From CAMFKD01 sp964436955 (GTDB taxonomy: Bacteria > Chlamydiota > Chlamydiia > Chlamydiales > JAJFMA01), in the NCBI GenBank assembly GCA_964436955.1, contig CAYTFC010000006.1:1-64000 (forward strand): a stretch of DNA of 64,000 nucleotides, written 5' to 3'. Positions 14,549 to 23,378 of this stretch are shown here, one piece after another (the first letter of the stretch is position 1; the number at the start of each line of letters is the position of its first letter). A model generated the notes under the pieces. That model made no database searches, was not told the origin of the DNA, and saw only the letters and a program-made list of their open reading frames with translations. Made by a program: the position numbers and the translations under genes.

Positions 14549-17500
14549 TTGTTATACTCTCCGTAAGGAATATGAGCTTGAGGGGATCGTCGTGATACGG
14601 GCTTTAAGCCTTTATTTAACGATTTTCCAGACTTATCATACAAATGTATGTGATGATATTTTGTAATAGCATCAGGTGGATGGATTTTCACTCGAATATT
14701 ACCAAACCTATCAAAGAAGGTTAAAAATTGAGCCTCGCTAGTTTGACCCGTGGCTTGTAGTCCAATGAATTCTAAATCCGCCACAATCTGCTGCTTAGAT
14801 ACTAACTCAATATTATTTAAATACTCATGAACTTTTGCTCTTGTCAAACACCTTGATGTACTCTTTGGAATTCTGCTGACATAATATATGCCACGACCAA
14901 GGGAGTAGACTCCACTTGCTATGGCGGCCACTTGAAGTTCTGTGTGGAAATGTCCTGCTGACATATATCCGATTGAACCATCCTCGATTCCAAGCAGGTT
15001 TGCCATCCGACTATTAGCTTTTTCACATTGTTGCGCGTGGTAGTTGTCGACGGTATTTGCGATATCCCATCGCTCCGTTAGCGAATAATCCGCATCAAAG
15101 CTGTGACTTTCGATATAGCTGGCTGAGCAGGCTAGCCCGTGTGTCATATCCATGGCAAACGAGCAGCCCCCAAGCGAAACACCTTTAGCAGCCTCAACAA
15201 CATAGTGATTTTGCGGCCATATGTTAGCACGCCGGCAGCCAGATCTCTGACCTACATAAGAATCTTCTGTTTTTGCTCTGACACCAGCTTTTCCCCTATC
15301 CCTTCCCACGCTCAAACCAGCTCTATTGCGGTCGTGTAGTGATTGTTCAGATAGCCCCCAAGGATCTACCAAGGTCAGGGGATTGTTGTGGACATAGGCA
15401 TAGAGGTTGGGGCCGTCTGTGAAGCCAATAGGGTCGGGAGTAATCCAGCGTCCTAAAGAAGGGCTGTAATAGCGTTTACCAAAATAGATAAAGCCAGTCT
15501 CTGCATCGAGTCGCTTGCTAGCAAAGCCCCATGGGCATGCGATGCCTTCGGTTGCGGCTAACTCTCCAAAGGCGCTATAGCGATAGGTGGCCGCTACCTG
15601 GCCGGAATGAGCATCCAAGAGTGTGCAGATATTGCCTCGATGGTCATGCAAGGGCGCATATACGATGCCATTTAGTTCTATTGCGATGGCTGCTCCTAGT
15701 TCTGCTCCTTTACCACGTCCTAACACGCGCAGTTGCGTCATTACGCCTTTAGTCATGGCTCCAATTTCACGTTGGCCTTGATAAAGATAGGTTTCAAACA
15801 AGTCGGGTGTTTGTTTACTGAGTCGGCGTCCGAAGGAATCGTAGGTATAGGTGACGGAGAGGGTAGGTGATTCTACAGCAGTCAAGCGGTTTAAAGCATC
15901 GTATGTATAACGCGTGACTTGATCTCCGGCGGTTTTTTGCAGGAGGTTGCCATTCAAGTCGTATCGGTAGATGGCTTCGGAGTCATCCAGCACTTGATTC
16001 AATCGGCTGATGCGATAGGTTGCGTTGTCCTTCACGACTCGGTTGTCAATAGAATCATATCGATAGGTATGGGTTGTACTTCCGGTTTCCGAGATAAGTT
16101 GATTGAGGTCGCTATAGCGATACTGTTCTGTAGTGGCACCAAGGCTATCTCGCACTGTTGCAGATAAGAGATTGCCGACAGAGTCATAGCCCCCAATGGG
16201 TATTTCTTCGGTAAATGCAGTCGTCTGACTTAGGGATAGGCGTCCGAGTGCATCATAATTGCAATGTCGTGTGCCGGCATTGCCGATTAGCTGGGATTGG
16301 AGTTCACATCCGCGCCAATCATGTTGTGTATAAGTGTGTGTGTAGTCTGATCGAGAAACGCTTTTTAAATGAGGACCTTCATAAGCGTAGGTGATGGGGG
16401 TGTTGTCGGGTAAGTAGACTTGTTCGATGCGTCCAAGAGAATCGTAGAGATAGGTCGATGTTAGTCCTGTGGCTAATGTTTCTCCGACCAAATGATTCAG
16501 TGCATCATACTGGCGTGTGGTGGTGTGACCAGCCACGAGGTCATCACTTTGTAGCAGGTTGCTATTTAGGTCATAGACATACCTATAGGATATTGTCCCA
16601 TCTGAAGATGCGAGTGTTTGTAAGTGTCCCCATGAGTCGTATGTATGTCGAAAGGTGATTCCATCAGGTTTGGTGATTGTGAGGAGTCGTCCAAAGCGGT
16701 CATAACATTGAAGCGTGGTTTTGGTAAGTTCGTCTCCACCGGATTCGCAGGTATACACAACACGTCCCATGCTGTCATGTTCCCAACGGATGATGTAATC
16801 ATGTGTGGCTGCGCCATTTACAAAGACGGTTTCGCGCTGCACGTTTTTGTTACCTACAACATCATACCCAAAGGTTTGTCGAGCTGTGGTGATGCCAAAA
16901 GGGTTACGCTTTTCGATTTTTATCACGCGATGTAAGGCATCGTAAGTTTCGTGCTGAATATTCCCTAAGGGATCAGTGATGTTTTTTTCGTACAACCTGT
17001 CGCTATACGTGATGTGAGTGACGTTACCTAAAGCATCAACTTGCTCTGTGGGTTGGCTCTGCGAATTGAAGTGCGTTTTTGTTACAGCATATGTCGACTC
17101 TGAGTCATATGTAGCTGTGAGGGTTTGGTTTCCGAGCCGATCATAGGCGTAGGTTTCTTTGCTAAAAACTGTGCCATACGCATCTTCGCTGCGCAGTTCC
17201 ACAACTCGATTAAGCGAGTCGTAGCATTGGATTTGGGCAATGAAGTCGCTTTCACCACTCCATTGCTTGGTGATGGAAAGGCGTCCCAAGGAATCGTACG
17301 CATAGGTAGTTTTCTGGTTTCCCTTGACTTCAAGAATTTTGCGTCCTGCTGCATCATAAGCATATTGGGTTTCAGCGCCCATGGGGTCGGTTTCGCTGAT
17401 GAGTTGAGCTCCGCGATAGCGTCTAAACGTGCGGTATTGCAGCTTTCCGTTGGTATCTGAGGTTTGCGTTTCCACAACGCGGTTGCAACCATCATAGATA

Positions 17501-19914
17501 TAGTGATGGCATAGCCCTTCTTTTTCCCATTTCTTTTCGACTGTGCCGTTCAGATGATACTGATTACGTTCTTCGCTGCCATCGGGATAACAAATGCAAA
17601 CGGGTTGCCCACGCACGTTATAGGTGGTTGTGGTGCGATTTCCGTTTTGATCTATTACGGCAGTGAGCTGATCGAGCTGATTATATTCTTTGCGTACGGT
17701 GCGCTGTTGTTCGGCGCGTCCTTCGGTTTCTGGATAGATGACCGCGATTTGATTGCCGAGTGTGTCGTATTGAAAGCGTGTGAGGTTGCCATAGCGGTCT
17801 GTTTCGGAAATCTTATTTCCAACAAGATCGTAAGCGTAGTGTATGGCTAGGTGAGTGCCGTCTGAATGGTGTTCTTCGGTTTTGATCAGTCGATTAACCG
17901 CATCGTAAGTGAATGTGGTGCGGAATCCGCTATTGAGATGTTCTTCTTCGATTTTGTTGCTGTAGATGTCGTAACGCATTCTAACGACTTGGCCTAAGGC
18001 ATCTGTTTGCTCAATGAGATTGCGTCTTGCGTCGTAGGCATATTCTAAACTATAAGCAAAGACATCCTGCGCATCGTAGACAGTTTGACGTGTCAGAAGG
18101 TTTTGGTTGTTGTATTCGTGTTCGATACGTTTGAGTTGCTTGCGATCGCCGGTTTGAAGGTCAATGTATCCTTCGATGGTGGTTTTAGGGAAACCAATGG
18201 CAGGGCCTTCTAGACGGGGTATGATGGTAGTAAAAGTGCGGCTAGTTACCCCGGTTAAGTCATTAGGATTGGCTGAGATGCCATCATCGACGATGGTTTC
18301 AGTTAGGAGGTGATCACTGCTATAAGAACGAAATTCACGGTGATAATAACCGGTGGAATTTCCATTTAAGATTGAAGTGACCAGGTTTGTATTGGGTAAA
18401 TAGCTGTAATCGGTCAGCAGACCGTCAGATGTTTGCTCACGCGAGGCCAAGTTAAAGCCATCTGTGGAATAGGTGATGTAACGCGAAAAACATTCTGTCG
18501 GTTCATTTGGACGATGATTACCATTCAGTTTAAAACTAGGAGGTGCATTGCCGGTGAGGTTGCCATAAAGGTCATCTTGCACAATGTTGCCGCGATCATA
18601 TGTAGCGACACTGCAATAGAGAAAGCGATCATCGGCGGTTGCGACGCCTTTGGCGAGTAAGTACCCTTGATGAGGTTCGTTGGTTTCCCAGAAAAAGCAG
18701 GTTTTAGAAAGCACTTGATGCTTGATCATACGCCATATGGCTGTGATGCGCTTTTCAGGGGTAAAATGGTATGTGGTGCGCGCGCCTAATGCATCATAAA
18801 CATCGGTGTGTGCTGGGGCATATGCGAATGAAGCGATGGGTACTAGAGCATTTCCTTGACCGGCAGGCGCCAGCAACTGGCTCACTTTAATTTCTCCGTA
18901 GTTGATCTGAAGGCGTGTTCTGTCAGGATCGTCAATTCTGAGAAGTTTGCGCCACCGCCCTTTGCCTCCCTTCTTTTCAACGTAGTTATAATGAAGATGG
19001 CATGTCACTCCGTCAGGGGAGGTGATACTCTTCACAAATAATGTCGAGGGGTTTTGGTCTTTATAATGACACTTTAGGATATGCATGTCGTATTGAAGGG
19101 TTTGCCCATCGCTAGAGGTGATTCTTCCGTTGTTGATGTCGATGGTAGAAAACGTGAGCGTTCCAGAGGGATTTGTGGCGCGCATCCGACTAAGATCGCC
19201 GTGTTGGTCATACTCATAGAAAATACGATGACCGTTTGGTAGTCGTTCTTCATTTAGACGCCATGATTGTTGATAGCCTGGTTTGTTATAATAGGTACGA
19301 AGTCCTCCAGAGCCCAGCTTTAGTTGGCACGTGCCACCTAAAATTTCGTTTGCCCTGTAGAGTTCGCCATTTTGGTCGTAGCGATGGCCATTGAAAACAT
19401 AGCCGGTGAAATCGATTGTCCTTTTCTTGATGCAGTCGCATCCTGGAATACCAGCGGTTGCGTAGTTGGTGTAGCCATGTTTATTAAGAGAGGTGGATTC
19501 GGCAACAGCTTGAGTAAATCCCGAGCCCATGCGACCCTTATAGATAACGCTAGCACCCTCTTGCTCTTCGATGGAAATTTTGCACTCGGATACGTTTTGA
19601 ACAGTTTTATAGGGAACGATACCGTGAATTTTGAGGGGCAATTCCGTTCCAAAGCCCCGTCCTTGTGGAGGGTTTTCACGTCCATCTCCAGTGTCATAAG
19701 AGCGGTTGTAGCGCAAAGGGACGACAGCGTTTACTTGCAAGGCGTTGTCTGAAAGAAAGAAGTCTCCTGTGACGACGTTCACACAGTTGTAAACAGATGT
19801 TAATGGTTCGGAATTGGCCCCCAAGCGCATATCTGGAAGGGTTTGATTATCCTCGGCAAAGCAAATACAGGGGAGAAGTAGAAGTAAGATCAGTGATGAG
19901 ATTGTTTTGTGCAT
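14545..19914 (-). CDS. Secreted RHS/YD-repeat polymorphic toxin
   Basis: The 1789-residue protein has a signal peptide (residues 1-20, LLLLLPCICFA). An N-terminal RHS-associated region is followed by dozens of YD repeats (GxxxxYxYDxxGR) over about residues 200-1490. The hyperconserved core DPIGFTDGPNLYAYVHNNP..DPWGL is at ~1492-1520, the usual boundary before the variable tip. The ~269-residue tip ends in a basic nuclease-like module (RVKIHPPDAITKYHHIHLYD...SPQAHIPYGE) with conserved histidines. This resembles small polymorphic-toxin nuclease domains (possibly Ntox24), but I am unsure of the family. The stop overlaps the next gene, its immunity candidate. RHS proteins form a shell that encapsulates and releases the tip. 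The single-gene promoter lies upstream of 19914. A role against competing bacteria or in the host is open. Confidence 0.9.
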   Translation of the reverse strand: MHKTISSLILLLLLPCICFAEDNQTLPDMRLGANSEPLTSVYNCVNVVTGDFFLSDNALQVNAVVPLRYNRSYDTGDGRENPPQGRGFGTELPLKIHGIVPYKTVQNVSECKISIEEQEGASVIYKGRMGSGFTQAVAESTSLNKHGYTNYATAGIPGCDCIKKRTIDFTGYVFNGHRYDQNGELYRANEILGGTCQLKLGSGGLRTYYNKPGYQQSWRLNEERLPNGHRIFYEYDQHGDLSRMRATNPSGTLTFSTIDINNGRITSSDGQTLQYDMHILKCHYKDQNPSTLFVKSITSPDGVTCHLHYNYVEKKGGKGRWRKLLRIDDPDRTRLQINYGEIKVSQLLAPAGQGNALVPIASFAYAPAHTDVYDALGARTTYHFTPEKRITAIWRMIKHQVLSKTCFFWETNEPHQGYLLAKGVATADDRFLYCSVATYDRGNIVQDDLYGNLTGNAPPSFKLNGNHRPNEPTECFSRYITYSTDGFNLASREQTSDGLLTDYSYLPNTNLVTSILNGNSTGYYHREFRSYSSDHLLTETIVDDGISANPNDLTGVTSRTFTTIIPRLEGPAIGFPKTTIEGYIDLQTGDRKQLKRIEHEYNNQNLLTRQTVYDAQDVFAYSLEYAYDARRNLIEQTDALGQVVRMRYDIYSNKIEEEHLNSGFRTTFTYDAVNRLIKTEEHHSDGTHLAIHYAYDLVGNKISETDRYGNLTRFQYDTLGNQIAVIYPETEGRAEQQRTVRKEYNQLDQLTAVIDQNGNRTTTTYNVRGQPVCICYPDGSEERNQYHLNGTVEKKWEKEGLCHHYIYDGCNRVVETQTSDTNGKLQYRTFRRYRGAQLISETDPMGAETQYAYDAAGRKILEVKGNQKTTYAYDSLGRLSITKQWSGESDFIAQIQCYDSLNRVVELRSEDAYGTVFSKETYAYDRLGNQTLTATYDSESTYAVTKTHFNSQSQPTEQVDALGNVTHITYSDRLYEKNITDPLGNIQHETYDALHRVIKIEKRNPFGITTARQTFGYDVVGNKNVQRETVFVNGAATHDYIIRWEHDSMGRVVYTCESGGDELTKTTLQCYDRFGRLLTITKPDGITFRHTYDSWGHLQTLASSDGTISYRYVYDLNSNLLQSDDLVAGHTTTRQYDALNHLVGETLATGLTSTYLYDSLGRIEQVYLPDNTPITYAYEGPHLKSVSRSDYTHTYTQHDWRGCELQSQLIGNAGTRHCNYDALGRLSLSQTTAFTEEIPIGGYDSVGNLLSATVRDSLGATTEQYRYSDLNQLISETGSTTHTYRYDSIDNRVVKDNATYRISRLNQVLDDSEAIYRYDLNGNLLQKTAGDQVTRYTYDALNRLTAVESPTLSVTYTYDSFGRRLSKQTPDLFETYLYQGQREIGAMTKGVMTQLRVLGRGKGAELGAAIAIELNGIVYAPLHDHRGNICTLLDAHSGQVAATYRYSAFGELAATEGIACPWGFASKRLDAETGFIYFGKRYYSPSLGRWITPDPIGFTDGPNLYAYVHNNPLTLVDPWGLSEQSLHDRNRAGLSVGRDRGKAGVRAKTEDSYVGQRSGCRRANIWPQNHYVVEAAKGVSLGGCSFAMDMTHGLACSASYIESHSFDADYSLTERWDIANTVDNYHAQQCEKANSRMANLLGIEDGSIGYMSAGHFHTELQVAAIASGVYSLGRGIYYVSRIPKSTSRCLTRAKVHEYLNNIELVSKQQIVADLEFIGLQATGQTSEAQFLTFFDRFGNIRVKIHPPDAITKYHHIHLYDKSGKSLNKGLKPVSRRSPQAHIPYGEYNK

Positions 19915-19937
19915 ACGAGATGACTCCTGCCGAATAT

Positions 19938-19958
19938 CGGTAAAACAATAATTTACCG
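19938..19958. other. Short hairpin upstream of the RHS gene
   Basis: CGGTAAA and TTTACCG form a 7-bp stem around seven bases. It lies between the end of the lipid A operon and the RHS start on the same strand. There is no T tract, so it may be an operator, a weak terminator or nothing. Confidence 0.35.
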
Positions 19959-19997
19959 TCGTTCAATTAGCAAGAAATATTTAAAGTTTGGCGGTGA

Positions 19998-20708
19998 TTA
20001 TTTGGGCCAATGTGCGGGATTGGGGCTAATAGCTGAACAAATGGCCCTATCATGCTCTCTTAGCAATTCATCTAGTTTAGCTGTACGCTCTTCTAGTGTA
20101 CCTTCTGTGCCGACGTCTAGCGGTTCGCTTAACGAAATAATGACTTTTGAAAATGGCAAGGGTATCAGCATCTTATCCCATGATCCTAACTGAAAAAATC
20201 GACTTGCAGACCATGTTACGGCCATGACCTTCGCTCCTGTCATCTCTGCAGCCATAAGCGCTCCTGGCTTACACTGATAGCGAGGGCCTCGAGGGCCATC
20301 GGGAGTGACCAATAGTAGCCTTTTTTCGGTCTTTACAGTGCGTGTGATTTCTCTCAAGGCTTTCAGGCGAGCGTCGTGTGCGACGCGTATGAATTGCACA
20401 TTCTTTTGCCGTTGAATGATGGCTCCCAGCATATCGGCATCGCCACTTTTACTGATAAGGGCTGTAACGGGCAGCGTGTTCAACACTGTTTTACGGAGCG
20501 CATAGGAAAATAGGGGGATGCGATTATGCCATGCTACAGCTACTGTTGGCCCTAGAAGGGCATTTAGCATGAATTTTTCAAGTCCACGAATTTCCACACG
20601 ACAGGTAAATAATACGAAGCGAAGCAGAACGCCATCCAGATAATAGCAGACAAACTTAGGGATAAACCAGCGTTTAAACCGAGTCAGTTGCTCCTTCAGC
20701 CAGGTCAT
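19998..20708 (-). CDS. DUF374 lysophospholipid acyltransferase-like protein
   Basis: The ~236-residue protein is from the DUF374 branch of the LPLAT superfamily, thought to acylate a lipid A or lysophospholipid substrate at the inner membrane. The catalytic pair appears as VAWHNRIPLFSYAL (H..R variant of HX4D) with the substrate loop TPDGPRGPRYQCKPGAL. The N-terminal region is amphipathic (FKRWFIPKFVCYYLDGVLLR). ATG 20708 overlaps the lpxB stop (ATGA); an ATG two codons earlier (20714) is also possible. It is the last gene of a tightly overlapping minus-strand operon with lpxB, which suggests a lipid A context. Confidence 0.85.
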   Translation of the reverse strand: MTWLKEQLTRFKRWFIPKFVCYYLDGVLLRFVLFTCRVEIRGLEKFMLNALLGPTVAVAWHNRIPLFSYALRKTVLNTLPVTALISKSGDADMLGAIIQRQKNVQFIRVAHDARLKALREITRTVKTEKRLLLVTPDGPRGPRYQCKPGALMAAEMTGAKVMAVTWSASRFFQLGSWDKMLIPLPFSKVIISLSEPLDVGTEGTLEERTAKLDELLREHDRAICSAISPNPAHWPK

Positions 20709-21874
20709 ACACATACCGCTTGTATGGCTGAAGCTGCATTGTAACTGGCTCGCTGTGTTTCGGATGTTAGCAGGCTGTGCTCAGCTTCTTTACACCCTTC
20801 AATACACGTTTCACGTTCTTGTCCATCGCGATGCAGTGGTAGCAGGGTTTCATAAAGCTGCTCGGCTGTAAAGGGATCGGAGATGAGCTCTGGGTATACG
20901 GTTCTATTACACAAGATGTTTACAATGCTGTAATAATCGAGATGGAGTCTCACAACATACCACAAGATGAGGTAATTGATAGTGGAGATTTCATACACAA
21001 CCACTGTGGGCTTGTGGTGCAGTGCTAACTCTAGGTTGATGGTACCCGATTTAGCGATTGCTGTGCGGCAATCTTTCATGAGGTCATAGGTGTACTCTCG
21101 AGGTACCAAAAAGGCATCGGTTCCAATTTTGACATCACATTCTTGCGCAATTTTGGTAATTAACGTTTTCAGCGAAGCGTCGGTGCAAGAGATACCTATC
21201 ACTATCTCAGGATCTTCTTGGCGCAACTTCATGGCTGCTTGCAACTGTCGCTTTAAAAGACGTGTGACTTCTCCAGCGCGACTGCCAGGAAATAGCGCTA
21301 TCACATTGCCTTGCGCTGGCATTTCGATCTTATACTTCCAATTTGCATCGTATTGATGTTGTTGCATCTTTTCGATGAGGGGATGCCCTACGAATATTGT
21401 TTTTAGTCCTGTAGAGGTAAATAGTGGAGGTTCAAAGGGAAAGATTGTCAGGAGTAAATCAAGATTTTCACTGAGCGTTTTGATGCGTCCTTTTCCCCAA
21501 GCCCAAACTGTAGGGCAGACATAATGCACCAGCTTTCCTTGATATCCTTTCTTACGCAATGCTTTGGCGAGTCTGAGATTAAAACCTGGATAATCGATGA
21601 GTATTGTGACATCAGGTTTGGTCTCCAGGATGTGATCTCGGAGGGTATAGAACTGCTTGTACAAGGAAGGAAACTTACGCACAATATCCACGAAGCCCAT
21701 CACCTGGAAATCTTCCATGGGCATGAGACAATCTAATCCTTGGGCGCGCATGAGTGGGCCTCCCACTCCAGTAGCTTTCAAGGAAGGGAATTTGTGGTTA
21801 AGGGCTTCTAAAAGCTTGCCTCCGTAGACGTCTCCACTGTGTTCTCCAGCAAAAAGAAAGAGGTTTGATGTCAA
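20705..21874 (-). CDS. lpxB: Lipid-A-disaccharide synthase
   Basis: LpxB joins 2,3-diacyl-glucosamine-1-phosphate and UDP-diacyl-glucosamine to form the lipid A disaccharide. It is a GT19 peripheral membrane enzyme. The 389-residue protein shows the N-terminal FLFAGEHSGDVYGGKLLEAL, the YVCPTVWAWGKGRIKTL block, FVGHPLIEK, ALFPGSRAGEV, and the C-terminal AIAKSGTINLELALHHKPTV, all family hallmarks. It overlaps the glycosyltransferase gene before it by 4 bp and the DUF374 gene after it. Confidence 0.96.
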   Translation of the reverse strand: MTSNLFLFAGEHSGDVYGGKLLEALNHKFPSLKATGVGGPLMRAQGLDCLMPMEDFQVMGFVDIVRKFPSLYKQFYTLRDHILETKPDVTILIDYPGFNLRLAKALRKKGYQGKLVHYVCPTVWAWGKGRIKTLSENLDLLLTIFPFEPPLFTSTGLKTIFVGHPLIEKMQQHQYDANWKYKIEMPAQGNVIALFPGSRAGEVTRLLKRQLQAAMKLRQEDPEIVIGISCTDASLKTLITKIAQECDVKIGTDAFLVPREYTYDLMKDCRTAIAKSGTINLELALHHKPTVVVYEISTINYLILWYVVRLHLDYYSIVNILCNRTVYPELISDPFTAEQLYETLLPLHRDGQERETCIEGCKEAEHSLLTSETQRASYNAASAIQAVCV

Positions 21875-22590
21875 GATGGGAACTCCTCGATTTCATAACG
21901 AATACTGCGCTTGCGCATCCAGACAACTGCTAGAAGGTCTAAAATGGTATTAGCTCCGCGATTGAGCATGTTGTATTTGCTTTTGCCCTGTACGCGTTCA
22001 CGGTGGTTAACGGGGATTTCTTTAACGCGAAAACCTTCCATTTTAAAGAGCGCGGGGAGAAAGCGATGCATGCCTTCGAACATTTTGATTTTTCTTAGGC
22101 AGGATGCTCGATAGATTTTTAGGGAACAATTGTTATCGACCATGCCATCTCGGCAGGCCCAACGTCTAACGGAGTTAGCGGATTTAGAGACGAAGCGCCG
22201 CCACCAGGAGTCGCGCCGTTTGCGTCTACTTCCACAAATCATGTCGCAGTCAGCAGTTTCACCAAGTAGTTTAGGGATATCGGTGGGGTCATTTTGACGG
22301 TCTCCATCGAGAGTGATGACAAACTCTCCCTTGGCTAGATCGAACCCGGCGGCAAAGGCGCTGGACTGTCCAAAATTACGTCTAAAGGGGATAACTCGTA
22401 GGTGGGGTCGGTTGATTGCTAGCTCTTGCAAAATGGAACGTGTGCGATCTTTAGAGCCATCATCGATGCAAATCAATTCCCAAGGCTTGCCTAAGCCATG
22501 CATGACAGGTTCAATCTCGGCCACGAGATCCCGGATGTTGCCTTCCTCATCCTTTAGCGGAATAAGTATACTGTAGGCGATGTGAGTCAT
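21871..22590 (-). CDS. Family 2 glycosyltransferase (dolichol-phosphate-mannose-synthase-like)
   Basis: The 239-residue protein starts at ATG 22590 (MTHIAYSILIPLKDEEGNIR), with AAAGGAG 11 bases upstream; the extension to 22626 is not needed. The GT-A fold nucleotide-sugar motifs are ICIDDGSKDRT and VITLDGDRQNDP, followed by the family's RRKRRDSWWRRFVS and HRFLPALFK blocks. Similar enzymes load a sugar onto undecaprenyl- or dolichyl-phosphate (ArnC, GtrB types). The C-terminal membrane helices of those proteins are not evident here, so it is likely membrane-associated. The operon with lpxB suggests a role in lipid A or envelope glycan modification. Confidence 0.85.
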   Translation of the reverse strand: MTHIAYSILIPLKDEEGNIRDLVAEIEPVMHGLGKPWELICIDDGSKDRTRSILQELAINRPHLRVIPFRRNFGQSSAFAAGFDLAKGEFVITLDGDRQNDPTDIPKLLGETADCDMICGSRRKRRDSWWRRFVSKSANSVRRWACRDGMVDNNCSLKIYRASCLRKIKMFEGMHRFLPALFKMEGFRVKEIPVNHRERVQGKSKYNMLNRGANTILDLLAVVWMRKRSIRYEIEEFPS

Positions 22591-23378
22591 GATCCCTGTT
22601 TCTCCTTTAGAGTGTTGGCGATCCACTGTGCGCCCGCCGAAAATGTTTTGGGCGCGGTGCCGTGGCCCAAGTGCCCAATCGAGGGGCTAAGTATTAATTC
22701 CACCTGCGGCGACCGTTTACCCTTTTGAAATGATAGCTGTGTCAGATGTCGAATGAAGTGATAGCAAGCGTCGGTGGATATCCGTTGGTCGTGGTTGCCC
22801 ATGTAGAAGCGAAGTGGCTTGCCAACGATCAAACCTGCAACTTCGCGTAATGTCGTAGCGGTTACCAAAGGATTGTCGCGCATGGGCGCAAATTCTTCAA
22901 GGCAAAAGAGATCTGTTAAGGGAGCAAATCCTAAAATAGCTCCTACATGAGAGCTGCGCGCCGCGATGTGCGTGGCGATAAATGCGCCTCGAGATAAGCC
23001 GGCTACACCGATAGAGGTGGCTACCTTTTGTGTAACAAGATGTTGAATGATGGCGGTGGCTTCGTTAAGAAATGCTTCTAGGGGATTGTGTTGTTTTAAA
23101 AATTCCTCTCGCCAGTGTGAAACTGCATTACGATTGTCCAATCCCAGAGTGTGCCCTGGCAGGGTCATGGAGAAGATACGAATGGGTTCGTTATTTAGAA
23201 ATACCACGGGCTGATTGTAAGGATCTGTACCAAGACTTTCTTGAGCTGTTGCGCAAAAATAAAATAGTGCTGGAAGGGGTCCTACAGAGAGCGGGGGGCC
23301 CGCAAAAAAGACCGATGTTCCGAAGGGAGTTGTTAACTGTTCGTAGAAAACAGGGGCTAATTTAGGAGTTAGGGGCAT
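22587..23378 (-). CDS. Alpha/beta-hydrolase
   Basis: The ~263-residue protein starts at ATG 23378 (MPLTPKLAPVFYEQL), overlapping the end of pcnB. The upstream extension in this frame is antisense-like low-complexity sequence within pcnB and is rejected. The catalytic triad is readable: the nucleophile elbow GVAGLSRGAF, an Asp in GNHDQRIS and a His in SIGHLGHGTA. The family is that of dienelactone-hydrolase/acyl-peptidase-like esterases; no substrate can be assigned. It overlaps the next gene's start by 4 bp and is part of the pcnB-lpxB transcript. Confidence 0.8.
   Translation of the reverse strand: MPLTPKLAPVFYEQLTTPFGTSVFFAGPPLSVGPLPALFYFCATAQESLGTDPYNQPVVFLNNEPIRIFSMTLPGHTLGLDNRNAVSHWREEFLKQHNPLEAFLNEATAIIQHLVTQKVATSIGVAGLSRGAFIATHIAARSSHVGAILGFAPLTDLFCLEEFAPMRDNPLVTATTLREVAGLIVGKPLRFYMGNHDQRISTDACYHFIRHLTQLSFQKGKRSPQVELILSPSIGHLGHGTAPKTFSAGAQWIANTLKEKQGS

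Noticed and set aside
14800..19800. Many open frames antisense to the RHS gene
   Set aside because: They follow the periodic codon pattern of the YD repeats, lack ribosome binding sites and have no recognisable domains.
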